64,000 bases of DNA, from NCBI GenBank assembly GCA_009760885.1, contig CM019693.1, positions 49,449,269-49,513,268 on the forward strand. The letters run 5' to 3'. Positions 53,796 through 64,000 of this stretch are shown here, piece by piece. The notes under the pieces were generated by a model, which worked only from the letters and a program-made list of their open reading frames with translations, did not search any database and had not been told where the DNA came from. The position numbers and the translations under genes are program-made. Numbering within the stretch: position 1 is the stretch's first letter; every line of letters starts with the position of its first letter. This stretch comes from Achatina immaculata (Eukaryota; Mollusca; Gastropoda; Stylommatophora; Achatinidae).

Positions 53796-55919
53796 GACTG
53801 CGGGTAATGACTTATCTACCTACTGTTCTTTAATACGCAGACTATCGTTAGTGAGTTATCTACCTACTGTTCTTTAATACGCAGTCTGTTTATAGTGAGT
53901 TATCTACCTACTGTTCTTTAATATGCAGACTCTGGGTAGTGAGTTATAGTTCTTTTGTTCTATAATACGCAGACTGAGATAGTGAGTTATCTACCTTCTT
54001 TTCTTTCATACACAGTGCAGGTAGTGATTTATCTATTTACTGTTCTTTAATAAGCAGACTTTGATTAGTGAGTTATATACCTACTGTTATTTAATACGCA
54101 GACAGTGGGTAGTGAGATATCTATCTACTGTTCTTTAATACGCAGACTGTGGGTAGTGCTTTATCTATCCACTGTTCTGTAATACACAGACTGCAGATAT
54201 TGACTTATCTACCTACTTTTCTTTAATTCAGACTGCAGATAGTGAGTTATCTACTTACTGTTCTTTAATACACAGACTGCAGATATTGGGTTATCTACCT
54301 ACTGTTCTTTAATTCAGACTGCAGATAGTGAGTTATCTACTTACTGTTCTTTTATACGCAATATGCAGATAGTTTGTTATCTATTGACTGTTATTAAATA
54401 CGCTGACTGCAGATATTTAGTTATCTATCCACTGTTCTTTAATACGCAGACTGCAGATAGTGTGTTATCTACCTACTGTTCTTTAATACGCATATTGCAG
54501 ATAGTGAGTTATCTAACCACTATTCTTTAATACGCAGAGTGCAGGTAGTTAGTTATCTATCCACTGTTGTTTAATACGCAGACTGTCTGTAGTGAGTTAT
54601 CTATACGCTGTTCTTTTATACGCAGAGTGCAGGTAGTTAGTTATCTATCCACTGTTGTTTAATACGCAGACTGTCTGTAGTGAGTTATCTATACGCTGTT
54701 CTTTAATACGCAGAGTGCAGGTAGTTAGTTATCTATCCACTGTTGTTTAATACGCAGACTGTCTGTAGTGAGTTATCTATACGCTGTTCTTTAATACGCA
54801 GACAGCAGGTAGTGAGTTGCCTATGTGCTGTTCTTTAATGCAAAGACTGCAGGTAGTTAGGTATCTATCCACTGTTCTTTAATACGCAGACTGCAGATAG
54901 TGAGTTATCTATCAAATGTTCTTTAATATGTAGACTGCCGATAGTGAGTTATCTACCTACTGTTCTTTAATACGCAAACTGCAGATAGTGAGTTATTTAT
55001 CCATTGTTCTTTAATGTACAGACTAAAGATAGTGAGTTATCTATCCACTGTTCTTTAATATGCAGACTGCTAAGAGTGATTTATCTATCTACTGTTTTAT
55101 AATATGTAGATTGTGGGTAGTGAGTTATCTACCTACTGCTCTTTAATACGCATACTGTGGGTAGTGAGTTATCTACCTAATGTTATTTAATAGGCAATAT
55201 GTGGGTAGTGAGTTTTCTACCTAATGTTATTTAATAGGCAGAATGTGGGTAGTGATTTATCTACCTACTGTTCTTTAATAAGCAGACTGTGAGTAGTGAG
55301 TTGTCTACCTAGTGTTCTTTAATAGACAGAATGTGGGTAGTGATGTATCTACCTACTTTTCTTTAATACGCCGACTGTGGGTAGTGATTTATCTACCAAC
55401 GGCTCTTTAATACGTAGACTGTAGGCAGTGAGTTATCTACCCACTGTTCTTTAAATACGCAGTCTGCACTTAGTGAGTTATCTATTCACTGTTCTTTAAT
55501 ACTCAGACTTCAGGTAGTGAGTTATCTACCTACTGTTCTTTAATACGCAGACTGCAGATAGTGAGTTATCTATCCACTGTTCTTTACTATGCAGACTGCA
55601 GATTGTGAGTTATCTACATACTGTTTTTTAATACGCAGACTGTCGGTATCGAGTTATCTACCCATTGTTCTTTAATACACAGACTGCACATAGTGAGTTA
55701 TCTACCCACTGTTCTTTAATACACAGACTGCAGATAGTGAGTTATCTACCTACTGTTCTTTAATATAGAGACCTCAGATAGTGAGTATTTCCCCTCTGTT
55801 CTTTAATACACAGACTGCAGATAGTGAGTTGTCTACCCACTGTTCTTTAATACGCATATTTTGGATAATGAGCAAGGTTCACTCTAAGAATTTGCGATCT
55901 GTGTTCAAAATGTAACATC

Positions 55920-56260
55920 ACTTACGAACTCAAGTTATACCAATATAACGTACTAACATATGTTATAATAACATCATAACTCGCACATGTTATTGTATAA
56001 TTTATACTAACTCATGTTATCATAACATCATATACTAATACATGTTACTGTAACCTCATATACTAACACATGTTATAGTAACATCATATACACATGTAGC
56101 AGTAAACCCATATTGTAACACATTTTATAGTGATATGATACACTAACATAAATTATAGTAATATCATATACTAATACACGTTATACCACCATTATATACA
56201 TAACACGTTATAGTAACACCATTTAATAGTGCAACATATAGTATTATCAGCTACCAACAG
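55920..56260. repeat. 30-bp satellite, left outlier
   Basis: Degenerate units of ACATGTTATAGTAACATC plus ATATACTAACAC. It is continuous in type with 57850-59155; the LINEs between them were inserted into this satellite. Confidence 0.88.
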
Positions 56261-56269
56261 ATGTTACAG

Positions 56270-57600
56270 CCTCCAACACAAACATCACTCGCCTAACAAA
56301 AGTGCAAAACACTGACCTGCGGCTGATCACAGATGGAAGAGCACTCCCATCACGGAGATAGAGAAATACACACGGACTCAAACTCTTGAGGTCAGGCGCA
56401 AAGAAAAACTAATGATCCTCAAACAAAAGTTAATACGCCTGATAACCCACCCTGTGAACAAAAGAATTCAGGAGTCCACAAAAAACAGACCGAAAAGAAC
56501 CAGCTTCAACAATCTGACAACACAACTGCAATAACACTATAAAGATCTCATGAAGAAATTGAACCACTCCAAATTGTAGAGGTGCACACTCACTGTGAAA
56601 AGATAACAGTCCTCACAGAGGTACCAGGCGTACACAAAAAGGACTACCTAACAAAACTTCAGATGAAGGCACTGACCCAGGAACTGATTGACAGCAAATA
56701 CAACCCAGCTGATTGGACACATGTGTACACAGATGGGTCTGCAGAAAAAGCTGTAAAAAATGGAGGTGGGGGTGTTTACATAAGTTACACAGATGGGAGA
56801 CAAACCAAAAAGGCCTTCGGGACAGGAAAGATTTCCTCCAACTAGTGGGCAGAAACAACAGCCCTCCGTGAAGCCCTCAGAACACTTAAAACAGAAAACC
56901 AGCTCCCACCACACAAAATAGCCTTCTTCACAGACTGCAGGGCACTTCTAGTAAACAAAAAAACAACCCGCAGGCAAACATACAGGAAATCACAACAGAA
57001 CCTAAGCACCTTACACTGTCAACAACCATGGCCCTACAATGGGTACCATCCCACGGTGAAACAGCTGACAGCCTGTCTAAAACTGGCAGCAATCAAGATC
57101 AAACAAATCATCCAGTAAACTACCAAGAGGCGAAAACCATAATCCGTAACCAGTGCAGATCTGAAAAAGCAACTAAAATGCAACAACGAACCAGATCCAA
57201 TGTACCCACTACAAAGACATCAGCAAACCATCCTCTTCTGCCTAAGGACATGCCACTTCAGACTACTGAGCCACCTGCATCGACTCAAAATCTCTCACAC
57301 AGACGAGTGTCCATGTGGCAGTGGAGTCCAGACTTCAGAACATATTCTAACAGCGCGGCCAAAATATGCAGACCTGAGGTGTGAGACATGATCAGAGAAC
57401 ACAAGCTTGGGACAAAAGCTTTGGGGCTCCTATCTGGATCTGGAGAGGACTGCGGGCTTTGCCATGTTGACAGGGATGAGGATCTGGAGAGGACTGCGGC
57501 TTTGTCGACAGGGATGAGGATCTGGAGAGGACTGCGGCTTTGTCGACAGGGATGAGGATCTGATGTGACCAACAACCACGAACGCAGAAGAAGAAGAAGA
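56270..57600 (+). pseudogene. LINE 3' half with RNase H domain, AAG-tailed
   Basis: Plus-strand remnant of an I-group LINE that carries RNase H after RT. Frame 56582-56845 has the RNase H start HVYTDGSAEKA (first catalytic Asp) and GGGGVYISYTDGR; a TAG stops it just before the AETTALREAL glutamate block, and FFTDCRALL (third acidic residue) follows. Frame 57028-57384 starts LQWVPSHGETADSLSK (last aspartate). A C-terminal cysteine motif (ECPCGSG...TSEHIL) is at 57300-57350. It ends GAAGAAGAAGAAGAA at 57585-57600. ATGTTACAG (56261) and ATGTTATAG (57601) flank it, but this is also a satellite motif, so the target duplication is uncertain. At least two frame shifts. Confidence 0.88.
57437..57560. 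repeat. ~38-bp triplication in the LINE 3' part
   Basis: GATCTGGAGAGGACTGCGG plus CTTTGTCGACAGGGATGAG three times; the first copy has an extra GGCTTTGCCATGTT stretch. It lies in the 3' part of the RNase H LINE, just upstream of its tail. Confidence 0.9.
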
Positions 57601-57611
57601 ATGTTATAGTA

Positions 57612-57845
57612 GCATCGTATACTTATCTTATATCTTATATCCTTCCCGTGCCGTTAAACATCACATAGGGCTCGCAAAGTAGTTCGCCAATTTTTCCTGT
57701 CTTTGGCGAGTCTTTCAACTTCATCAAAGGATTTTATGCCTGTTAACTTGGCCTCTCTTAACAATGTCCTCTTCAGAGTTTCACGCGGTCTGCCTCTTTT
57801 TCTTTGATGTGTTGTGTTCCACTTGATAGCTTGTTTTTGGATCAT
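57612..57845 (-). pseudogene. LINE 3' end, ATAAG-tailed family, copy 2
   Basis: Minus-strand frame 57845-57654 reads KWNTTHQRKRGRPRETLKR, FDEVERLAKDRKNWRTTLR and RALCDV, about 95 percent identical by eye to 14084-14260. The tail is TTATCTTATATCTTATATC on the plus strand. Inserted in the 30-bp satellite directly after the RNase H LINE tail. Confidence 0.92.
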
Positions 57846-57849
57846 ATGC

Positions 57850-59155
57850 TACAACATGTTATACCACCATCATATACTAACAGATTATATACTAACATCA
57901 TATACTAACCCTTGTTATACCAGCATCATAATGTAACACATGTAATAGTAGTATAATATTTTAATACATGTTATATAATATCATGTACTAAAACAAGTTG
58001 TAGTAACATCATGTACTTTCAAATGTTATAGTAGCATCATGTACTAACATATATACTAGTACTACTATATACTAACAGATGTATACCATCATCATACATT
58101 CTAACACATGTTATGGTAACATCATATTGTAACATATGTTATGTAACATCATACACGAACACATGTTATAGTTGCATCATTTATTAACACATGCTATAGC
58201 AGAATAATAAGCTAAGATATGTTATAATAATATCACATACTAATACATGTTATACCACTATCACATAGTAGCACATTTTAGAGTAGCATCATATTCTAGC
58301 ATATGTGATACCATCATCAGAGAGTGAGAGTAATATCATTTAATAACTCATGCTATATTTGCATCATGTACCAACACATGTTATAGTAGCGTTATTTACT
58401 CTCATATTTTATAGAAGTATCATATACTAACACATGTTATAGTAACATCATATACAAACATATCTTATAGTACCATGATACACTAACACATGGTAATGTA
58501 GCATCATGTACTAAAAGATGTTATAATACTATCATATATTAGTACATGTTGTAGTAACATCATATGCTAACAAATGTTATAGTAACATCCTATTCCATCC
58601 CATGTTATAGTAATATCATATACTGAAACATGCATCAACATCGGTTGTAATAACATCATATACCAACACATGTAGTAATATCATACGATAACACATGTTA
58701 TAGTATCATCATATACTAACTCACACTATAGTAGCATTAAATACTAACACATGTTATAGTACCATCATATATTAACGCATGTTATAGTAACATCATACAC
58801 TAACACATGTTATAGTACCATCATATATTAACACATGTTACAGTAACATCATATATTAAAGCATTTTATAGTAACATCATACACTAACACATGTTATAGT
58901 AACATCATACACTAACACATGTTATAGTAACATCATACACTAACACATGTTATAGTAACATCATATATTAACGCATGTTATAGTAACATCATACACTAAC
59001 ACATGTTATAGTAACATCATACACTAACACATGTTATAGTAACATCATACACTAACACATGTTACAGTAACATCATATATTAACGCATGTTATAGTAACA
59101 TCATACACTAACACATGTTATAGTAACATCATACACTAACACATGTTACAGTAAT
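57850..59155. repeat. 30-bp satellite, main block
   Basis: About 43 units of ACATGTTATAGTAACATC plus ATACACTAACAC. Diverged on the left, highly uniform at 58730-59150, where a multi-unit block (CACTAAC...CACTAAC...TATTAACG) recurs. Confidence 0.95.
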
Positions 59156-59169
59156 ATCCTAATGTTAAA

Positions 59170-60875
59170 GACGCTTGTCCGATGAGGTAATCAGCGACCC
59201 AAACCTGAAAATCTAGTGTCAAGGTTAGCAGTCTGAAGCTGATAATCTAGCGTCAGGGCTAGCGACCCAAAGCTGATAATCTAGAGTCAGGGTTAGCAGT
59301 CTAAAGCTGATAATCTAGTGTCAGGATTAGCGGTCCAAAGCTGATAATCTAGCGTCAGGGTTAGCGACCTAAAGCTGATAATCTAGTGTCAGGGTTAGAT
59401 GTCCGAAGCTGATAATCTAGTGTGAGGGTTAGGTGTCCGAAGCTGATAATCTAATGTTAGGGTTAACAGACCAAAGCTGATAATCTAGCGTCATGGTTAG
59501 CGACCCAAAGCTGATAATCTAGTGTCAGGGTTATTAGTCTCAAGCTGATAATCTAGTGGGAGGATTAGCGGTCCAAAACTGATAATCTAGTGTCAGGGTT
59601 AGCGAACCAAGGCTGATAATCTAACATCAGGGTTAACGTCAGGGTTAGCAACTTAAAGCTGATAATCTAGTGTTAGTGTTAACGGTGCAAAGCTGATAAA
59701 CTAGTGTCAGGGTTAGCGACCCAACGCTGATAATCTATTGTCAGGGTTAACGGTTCAAAGCTGATAATCTAGTGTCAGGGTTAGGTGTCCGAAACTGATA
59801 ATCTAGTGTTAGGGTTAACAGTCCAAAGCTGATATTCTAACGTCAGGGTTAGCGACTCAAAGCTGATAATCTAGTGTAAGGGTTAGTGGTCTTAAGCTGA
59901 CAATCTAGCATCAGGGTTAGCAACCTAAAGCTGATAATCTAGCGTCAGGGTTAGCGATCCAAAGCTGATAATCTAGTGTCAGGGTTTGCAGTTTAAATCT
60001 GATAATCTAGTGTGAGGGTTAACGGTCCAAAGCTGATAATCTAGTGTCAGGTTTAGCGACTCAAAGCTGATAATCTAGTATGAGGGTTAGTGGTTCAAAG
60101 CTGATAATCTAGTGTCAAGTTTAGGTATCCGAAGGTGATAATCTAGTTTGAGGGTTAGGTGTCCGAAGCTGATAATGTAGTGTCAGGGTTAGGTGTCCGA
60201 AGCTGATAATCCAATGTCAGAATTGGGTGTTTGAAGCTGATAATCTAGTGTTAGGGTTAACGATCCAAAGCTGATAATCTAGCTTCAGGGTTAGCGACTC
60301 AAAGCAGATAATCTAGTGTCAGGGTTAGCAGTCCAAAGCTGATAATCTTGTGTCAGGGTTAGCAGTCTAAAGCTGATAATCTAGTGTCAGGGTTAATGGT
60401 CCAAAGCTAATAATCTAGCGTCAGGGTTAGCGACCCAAAGCTGATAATCTAGAGTCAGGGTTAGCGACTTAAAGCTGATAATCTAGTTTTAGGGTTAACG
60501 GTCCAAAACTGATAATTTAGTGTCAAGGTTAGCGACCCAAAGCTAATAATCTAGTGTGAGTGTTAGGGGTTCAAAGCTGATAATCTAGTGTCAGGGTTAG
60601 CAGTCTAAGGTTGATAATCTAGTGTCAGGGTTAACGGTCAAAAGCTGATAATCTAGTGTCAGGGTTAACGGTCAAAAGCTGATAATCTAGTGTCAGGGTT
60701 AGCGATCCAGAGCTGATAATCTAGTGTGAGGGTTAGCAGTTCAAGGCTGATAATCTGGCGTAAGGGTTAGGTTTCCGAAGCTGATAATATAGTGTGAGGG
60801 TTAGGTGTCCGAAGCTGATAATCTAGTGTGAGGGTTAGCTGTCCGAAGCTGATAATGTAGTGTCAGGGTTAGCGA
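59170..60875. repeat. 34-bp satellite, about 50 copies
   Basis: Units AGCTGATAATCTAGTGTC plus AGGGTTAGCGACCCAA. The second half varies by type (GCGACCCAA, AGGTGTCCGA, AACGGTCCAA, AGCAGTCTAA), and types alternate in runs. Each unit contains one GGGTTAG. Confidence 0.96.
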
Positions 60876-60879
60876 TCCA

Positions 60880-61140
60880 GAGAGAACCAAAACCCTTTGC
60901 CACCCCTCCGTGGTACCGCTAGTAACAGGCTTTGTCTGACTAACTGGTCACGGATCGCCATAGTCCCTACGGTGGTAGAGTCAATTAAAGAAGCGTTACA
61001 TAGCCCCTGCCTTTTAGTTGTAGCACAGGGCTGAAAAAATGGCTGACTTAACCCTCTCTCATGTCTCAACATCTCCACAGCATCGGCTGCGACGAAAAAC
61101 AGTTCCCACTTACAGGGAGATCGCACAGGCAAAGAAACAT
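60880..61140 (+). repeat. Dispersed repeat, second of a divergent pair
   Basis: Diverged homologue of 2093-2372 in the same orientation, inserted between the 34-bp and 41-bp satellites. Ordered shared blocks include CCTCCGTGGTACC, AGTAACA, GTCCC, GGTGGTAGAGTC, TTAAAGAAG and CAGGGAGAT. A 93-codon minus-strand frame here has no recognised domain. Confidence 0.75.
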
Positions 61141-61144
61141 ACAT

Positions 61145-62012
61145 TAACACCCTCTTCTAGCGCATGCTATACTAACATCACATATTAACACCCTGTTCTA
61201 ACACATGATATACTAACATCACATATTAACACCTTGTTCTAGCACATGCTATAATAACATCACATATTAACACCTTGTTCTAGCACATGCTATACTAACA
61301 TCACATATTAACACCTTGTTCTAGCACATGCTATATTAACATCACATATTAACACCCTGTTCTAGCACATGATATACTAACATCACATATTAACACCCTG
61401 TTCTAGCACATGCTATAATAACATCACATATTAACATCCTGTTCTAGCACATGCTATACTAACATCACATATTAACACCCTGTTCTAGCACATGCTATAC
61501 TAACATCACATATTAACACCCTGTTCTAGCACATGCTATACTAACAACTATCACATATTAACTCCCTCTTATAGCACATGCTATACTTACAAATATAACA
61601 TATTAACTCCCTCTTATAGCACATGCTATACTAACATCACATATTAACACCCTGTTCTAGCACATGCTATACTAACATCGCATATTAGCACCGCATTCTA
61701 GCACATTCTATACTAATATCGCATAGTAACACCGTATTCTAGCACATTCTATACTAACATCACATATTAACTCCCTGTTCTAGCACACGCTATGCTAACA
61801 TCATATATTAACAGATGTTATACTAACATCCTGTATTAACATATGCTATGCTAATGTCCTATATTAACATATGTTATACTAAACCATTCTGTACTAATAT
61901 ATGCTAGAGTAACAATTTATACTAACACATTCTATACTAACGCATGGTGAACTATCATTATACACTAGCACATGCTATACTAAGATATCTTATGCTAACG
62001 CATGCTAAACTA
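61145..62012. repeat. 41-bp satellite, about 21 copies
   Basis: Units ACACCCTGTTCTAGCACATG plus CTATACTAACATCACATATTA, period 41 bp (61441 to 61482). From about 61800 the unit shortens to about 28-30 bp, like the array to the right of the LINE. Confidence 0.94.
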
Positions 62013-62022
62013 GCATCCTACA

Positions 62023-63532
62023 GTCGCATAGACTTTTGATATGATTGATCATGAAATTCTTCCAAAAAGCTGGAAGGTTATAGATTACACCCTGACCTAA
62101 CAAAATTTATTACGTCTTTTCTCTCAGGTAGAAAACAAGTAGTTTGCTTTAGAAACAAAATATCTGGCTCGTCTGTGGTTGATACTGGTATTCCTCAAGG
62201 CTCCATTCTTGGTCCTCTTCTCTTTGCTACCTATATTAACGACTTACCACTACATTTAAAGCACTCTTCATGTGATCTTTTTGCTGATGATTGTACTGTT
62301 TAAAATATTTACCATGACATCAATAACCTACAGACAACGCTTCAAAATGATATAAACAGTTTGATTAAATGGAGTAATAACAATGTTATGTTGATAAACG
62401 CCAGCAAAACAAAATCCATACCCATCATCGCAAGACAAAAACTGCAGAATTCAACAAAAACCTCATTATGCCTTTGTGATAGGACTAAGACAATAGAAAA
62501 TGTTAATGAACATAAAACCCTAGGACTCATCATTGATCAACATTTAACTTGGAATTCTTACGTACATAGCCTAACAAACTTGATTGCACAGAAAGTTTAC
62601 CAACTAGCCAAAATTAAACACTTTATTGACAGAGACACAAGAAAAATATACTACATATCACACATACAAACACACTTAGATTACTGTTCCACAATCTGGG
62701 ATAAATGGTCAGTCTCAAACACAAAATGGCTCCCTCATTTCGCAAACGAGCATTAAATCTGATTTGTAACAAACACCCAGTAAAGACTGTAGATCAACAC
62801 TAATAACCCAAAATTCTATCCCTCAAATACAGAGTAATTTTGTAACAAAGTTAAATTTGCTCACAGAATTCTGTCGCACAATGCTCCGCCTTACTTGTGG
62901 TCACTGTTTACGTATAACACTAAACATAGCCAGCGTTTAAAAAACTGTCTTCTTCCTAAACCCAGGGTTGATCTGTACAAGAAAAGCCCTGCATACTCTG
63001 CAGTACAGCTCTGGAACACACTCCCCTACCATTTAAAATCCATTGGTAATACTTCATCCTGTAACTCAAACCTGTTTCATTATTTACTTGCTTGTAATTA
63101 TATGCCTCCATAGAATAACCAGCACTCTCTCTACCCATGACTCGCCAAACATGAAGTACTAAAATAACATAGTTCGAAAAGTAACTTGTTAGATATCATT
63201 AGAAATTATATTAATGTTTGTAAAAAAACATATGTTAGAAGATCTGTATTTACAACGTATTTTTGTTTATGTATATGTCTGCATATGTATGTGTGCGTGA
63301 GTGCTATTTTATTAGGTTAATTACTTCTTCTCTTTTACTTTGAATGTAGTAGTTAAATCTTACACTCTTTTGATATGTTTTTTCCTAATTTAATTTGTAT
63401 ATTTGTACTAAATCAAGTGTGTGAGAAGAATGAAAGATGGAGTGATGAAGGGCAGAATGCAAGACGGGCCTGCGTGCTCAATTCTTTACCCATTAAAAAT
63501 AAAGATTATTCACTCATTTTTTCTAATAAAAA
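62023..63532 (+). pseudogene. LINE RT and 3' end (same family as 48384)
   Basis: 1.5-kb insertion with target duplication CATCCTACA (62014-62022 and 63533-63541). It begins at RT motif A (FDMIDHEIL), then motif B IPQGSILGPLLFATYINDLP (62190-62250) and motif C LFADDCTV (62276-62299), followed by a stop. Frame 62361-62756 covers the thumb (NNVMLINASKTKSI, HKTLGLIIDQHLTWNSY). The C-terminus LLPKPRVDLYKKSPAYSA, LWNTLPYHLK and NYMPP ends at 63113. The 3' UTR contains GGGCAGAATG and ACGGGCCTGCGTGC and ends in AATAAAGATTATTCACTC. YADD-equivalent aspartates are intact, but at least three frame breaks inactivate it. Confidence 0.93.
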
Positions 63533-63544
63533 CATCCTACATTA

Positions 63545-64000
63545 ACAAATGTTATACTAAAATTATATACAAAACTCATTCTTTTGCTAACATGATATAC
63601 TGACTCATGCTATACTAACATTCTGGATTAAACACATTATATACTAATATCTTATACTAAGATATTGCTCTCCTAACATCCTATATTAACACATATACCA
63701 ACATCTTTCACTAACACATGTTATACTACCATCCTATACTAACACATGTTATACTACCATCCAATACTAACACATGTTATCTCTCCTAACACATGTTATA
63801 CTATCATGCTATACTAACACATGTTATACTACCATCCTATACTAACACATGTTATACTACCATCCTATACTAACACATGTTATACTATCATGCTATACTA
63901 ACACATGTTATACTATCATGCTATACTAACACATGTTATACTACCATCCTATACTAACACATGTTATACTATCATCCTATACTAACAAATGTTATACTAC
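63545..64000. repeat. 28-bp satellite, continues past the window
   Basis: Units ACTAACACATGTTATACTACC plus ATCCTAT, becoming uniform after 63715. The array runs off the right edge of the window. Confidence 0.95.

Larger units (their letters stand above)
44060..55870. repeat. 12-kb satellite of 44-bp monomers
   Basis: About 240 monomers in one orientation, period 44 bp (measured between successive GACTGCAGATAG at 48127 and 48171). Each monomer has CTGTTCTTTAATACGCAG, ACTGCAGATAGTGAG and TTATCTACCTA. AGATA and TATCT form a short imperfect dyad in every unit. Divergence between neighbours is often 5-15 percent by eye, but local blocks are homogenised (four identical units at 52180-52340 and about eight at 52780-53110). 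Interruptions: 48384-49018, 51825-52033, 52594-52643, 53322-53658 and 53746-53795. I see no coding potential. Confidence 0.97.

Noticed and set aside
44060..55870. A replication origin or long non-coding gene encoded by the array
   Set aside because: No feature beyond the repeated monomer and its weak dyad supports either; the sequence alone cannot show it.
59170..60875. Interstitial telomere array
   Set aside because: GGGTTAG occurs only once per 34-bp unit and never as consecutive hexamers.

Overview
This window looks like repeat-rich, probably heterochromatic or intergenic DNA of an animal. I could find no convincing host protein-coding gene. The mix of elements fits a lophotrochozoan, perhaps a mollusc: several LINE clades with apurinic-type endonuclease, one restriction-like-endonuclease LINE of the R2 group, a Penelope-like element, a Mag-like Ty3/Gypsy LTR element, Tc1/mariner and hAT remnants, and many unrelated minisatellites. 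That assignment is inference; no species can be named from this sequence alone.

Layout. From 1 to 17 kb, tandem arrays (31, ~33, 60, 54, 59, 76, 53 and 43 bp units) alternate with decayed LINE 3' ends, one hAT-type MITE, a long inverted repeat, a LINE endonuclease/RT relic (11.1-12.5 kb) and a Penelope-like GIY-YIG relic (15.0-15.5 kb) followed by a degenerate hammerhead-ribozyme-like motif. From 17.0 to 23.8 kb lies one nearly complete LTR retrotransposon on the minus strand: near-identical 567-568 bp LTRs, a 4-bp target duplication, PBS, gag, protease, RT-RNase H-integrase and PPT. A gag relic of a related element follows on the plus strand at 24.4-24.9 kb. From 25.6 to 31.7 kb there is a long LINE RT ORF (577 codons) and an R2-group element with RT, CCHC and PD-(D/E)XK regions, the latter inserted into an older minus-strand LINE.

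From 31.7 to 38.6 kb there is about 1.4 kb without a recognisable gene, then 28-, 33- and 64-bp arrays, with a Tc1 transposase 3' end splitting the 33-bp array. Two related LINEs lie end to end on the minus strand at 38.8-42.7 kb. At 43.1-43.35 kb an inverted pair of tRNA-like sequences forms a long palindrome whose outer arm matches the unit of the adjacent minisatellite.

From 44.06 to 55.87 kb runs one ~12 kb satellite of 44-bp monomers, all in one orientation. It is interrupted by three LINE insertions with readable target duplications and by a 50-bp LINE tail-only insertion that has been copied with the array. From 55.9 to 64 kb come 30-, 34-, 41- and 28-bp satellites (three of them apparently related), again broken by LINE 3' ends.

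Roughly 25 kb of the window is tandem repeat and most of the remainder is retroelement. The coding parts of the LTR element are the only set that could still function together, and even they show at least one probable frame break. Most other open frames either sit inside tandem arrays whose unit is a multiple of three, or are pieces of broken transposons.
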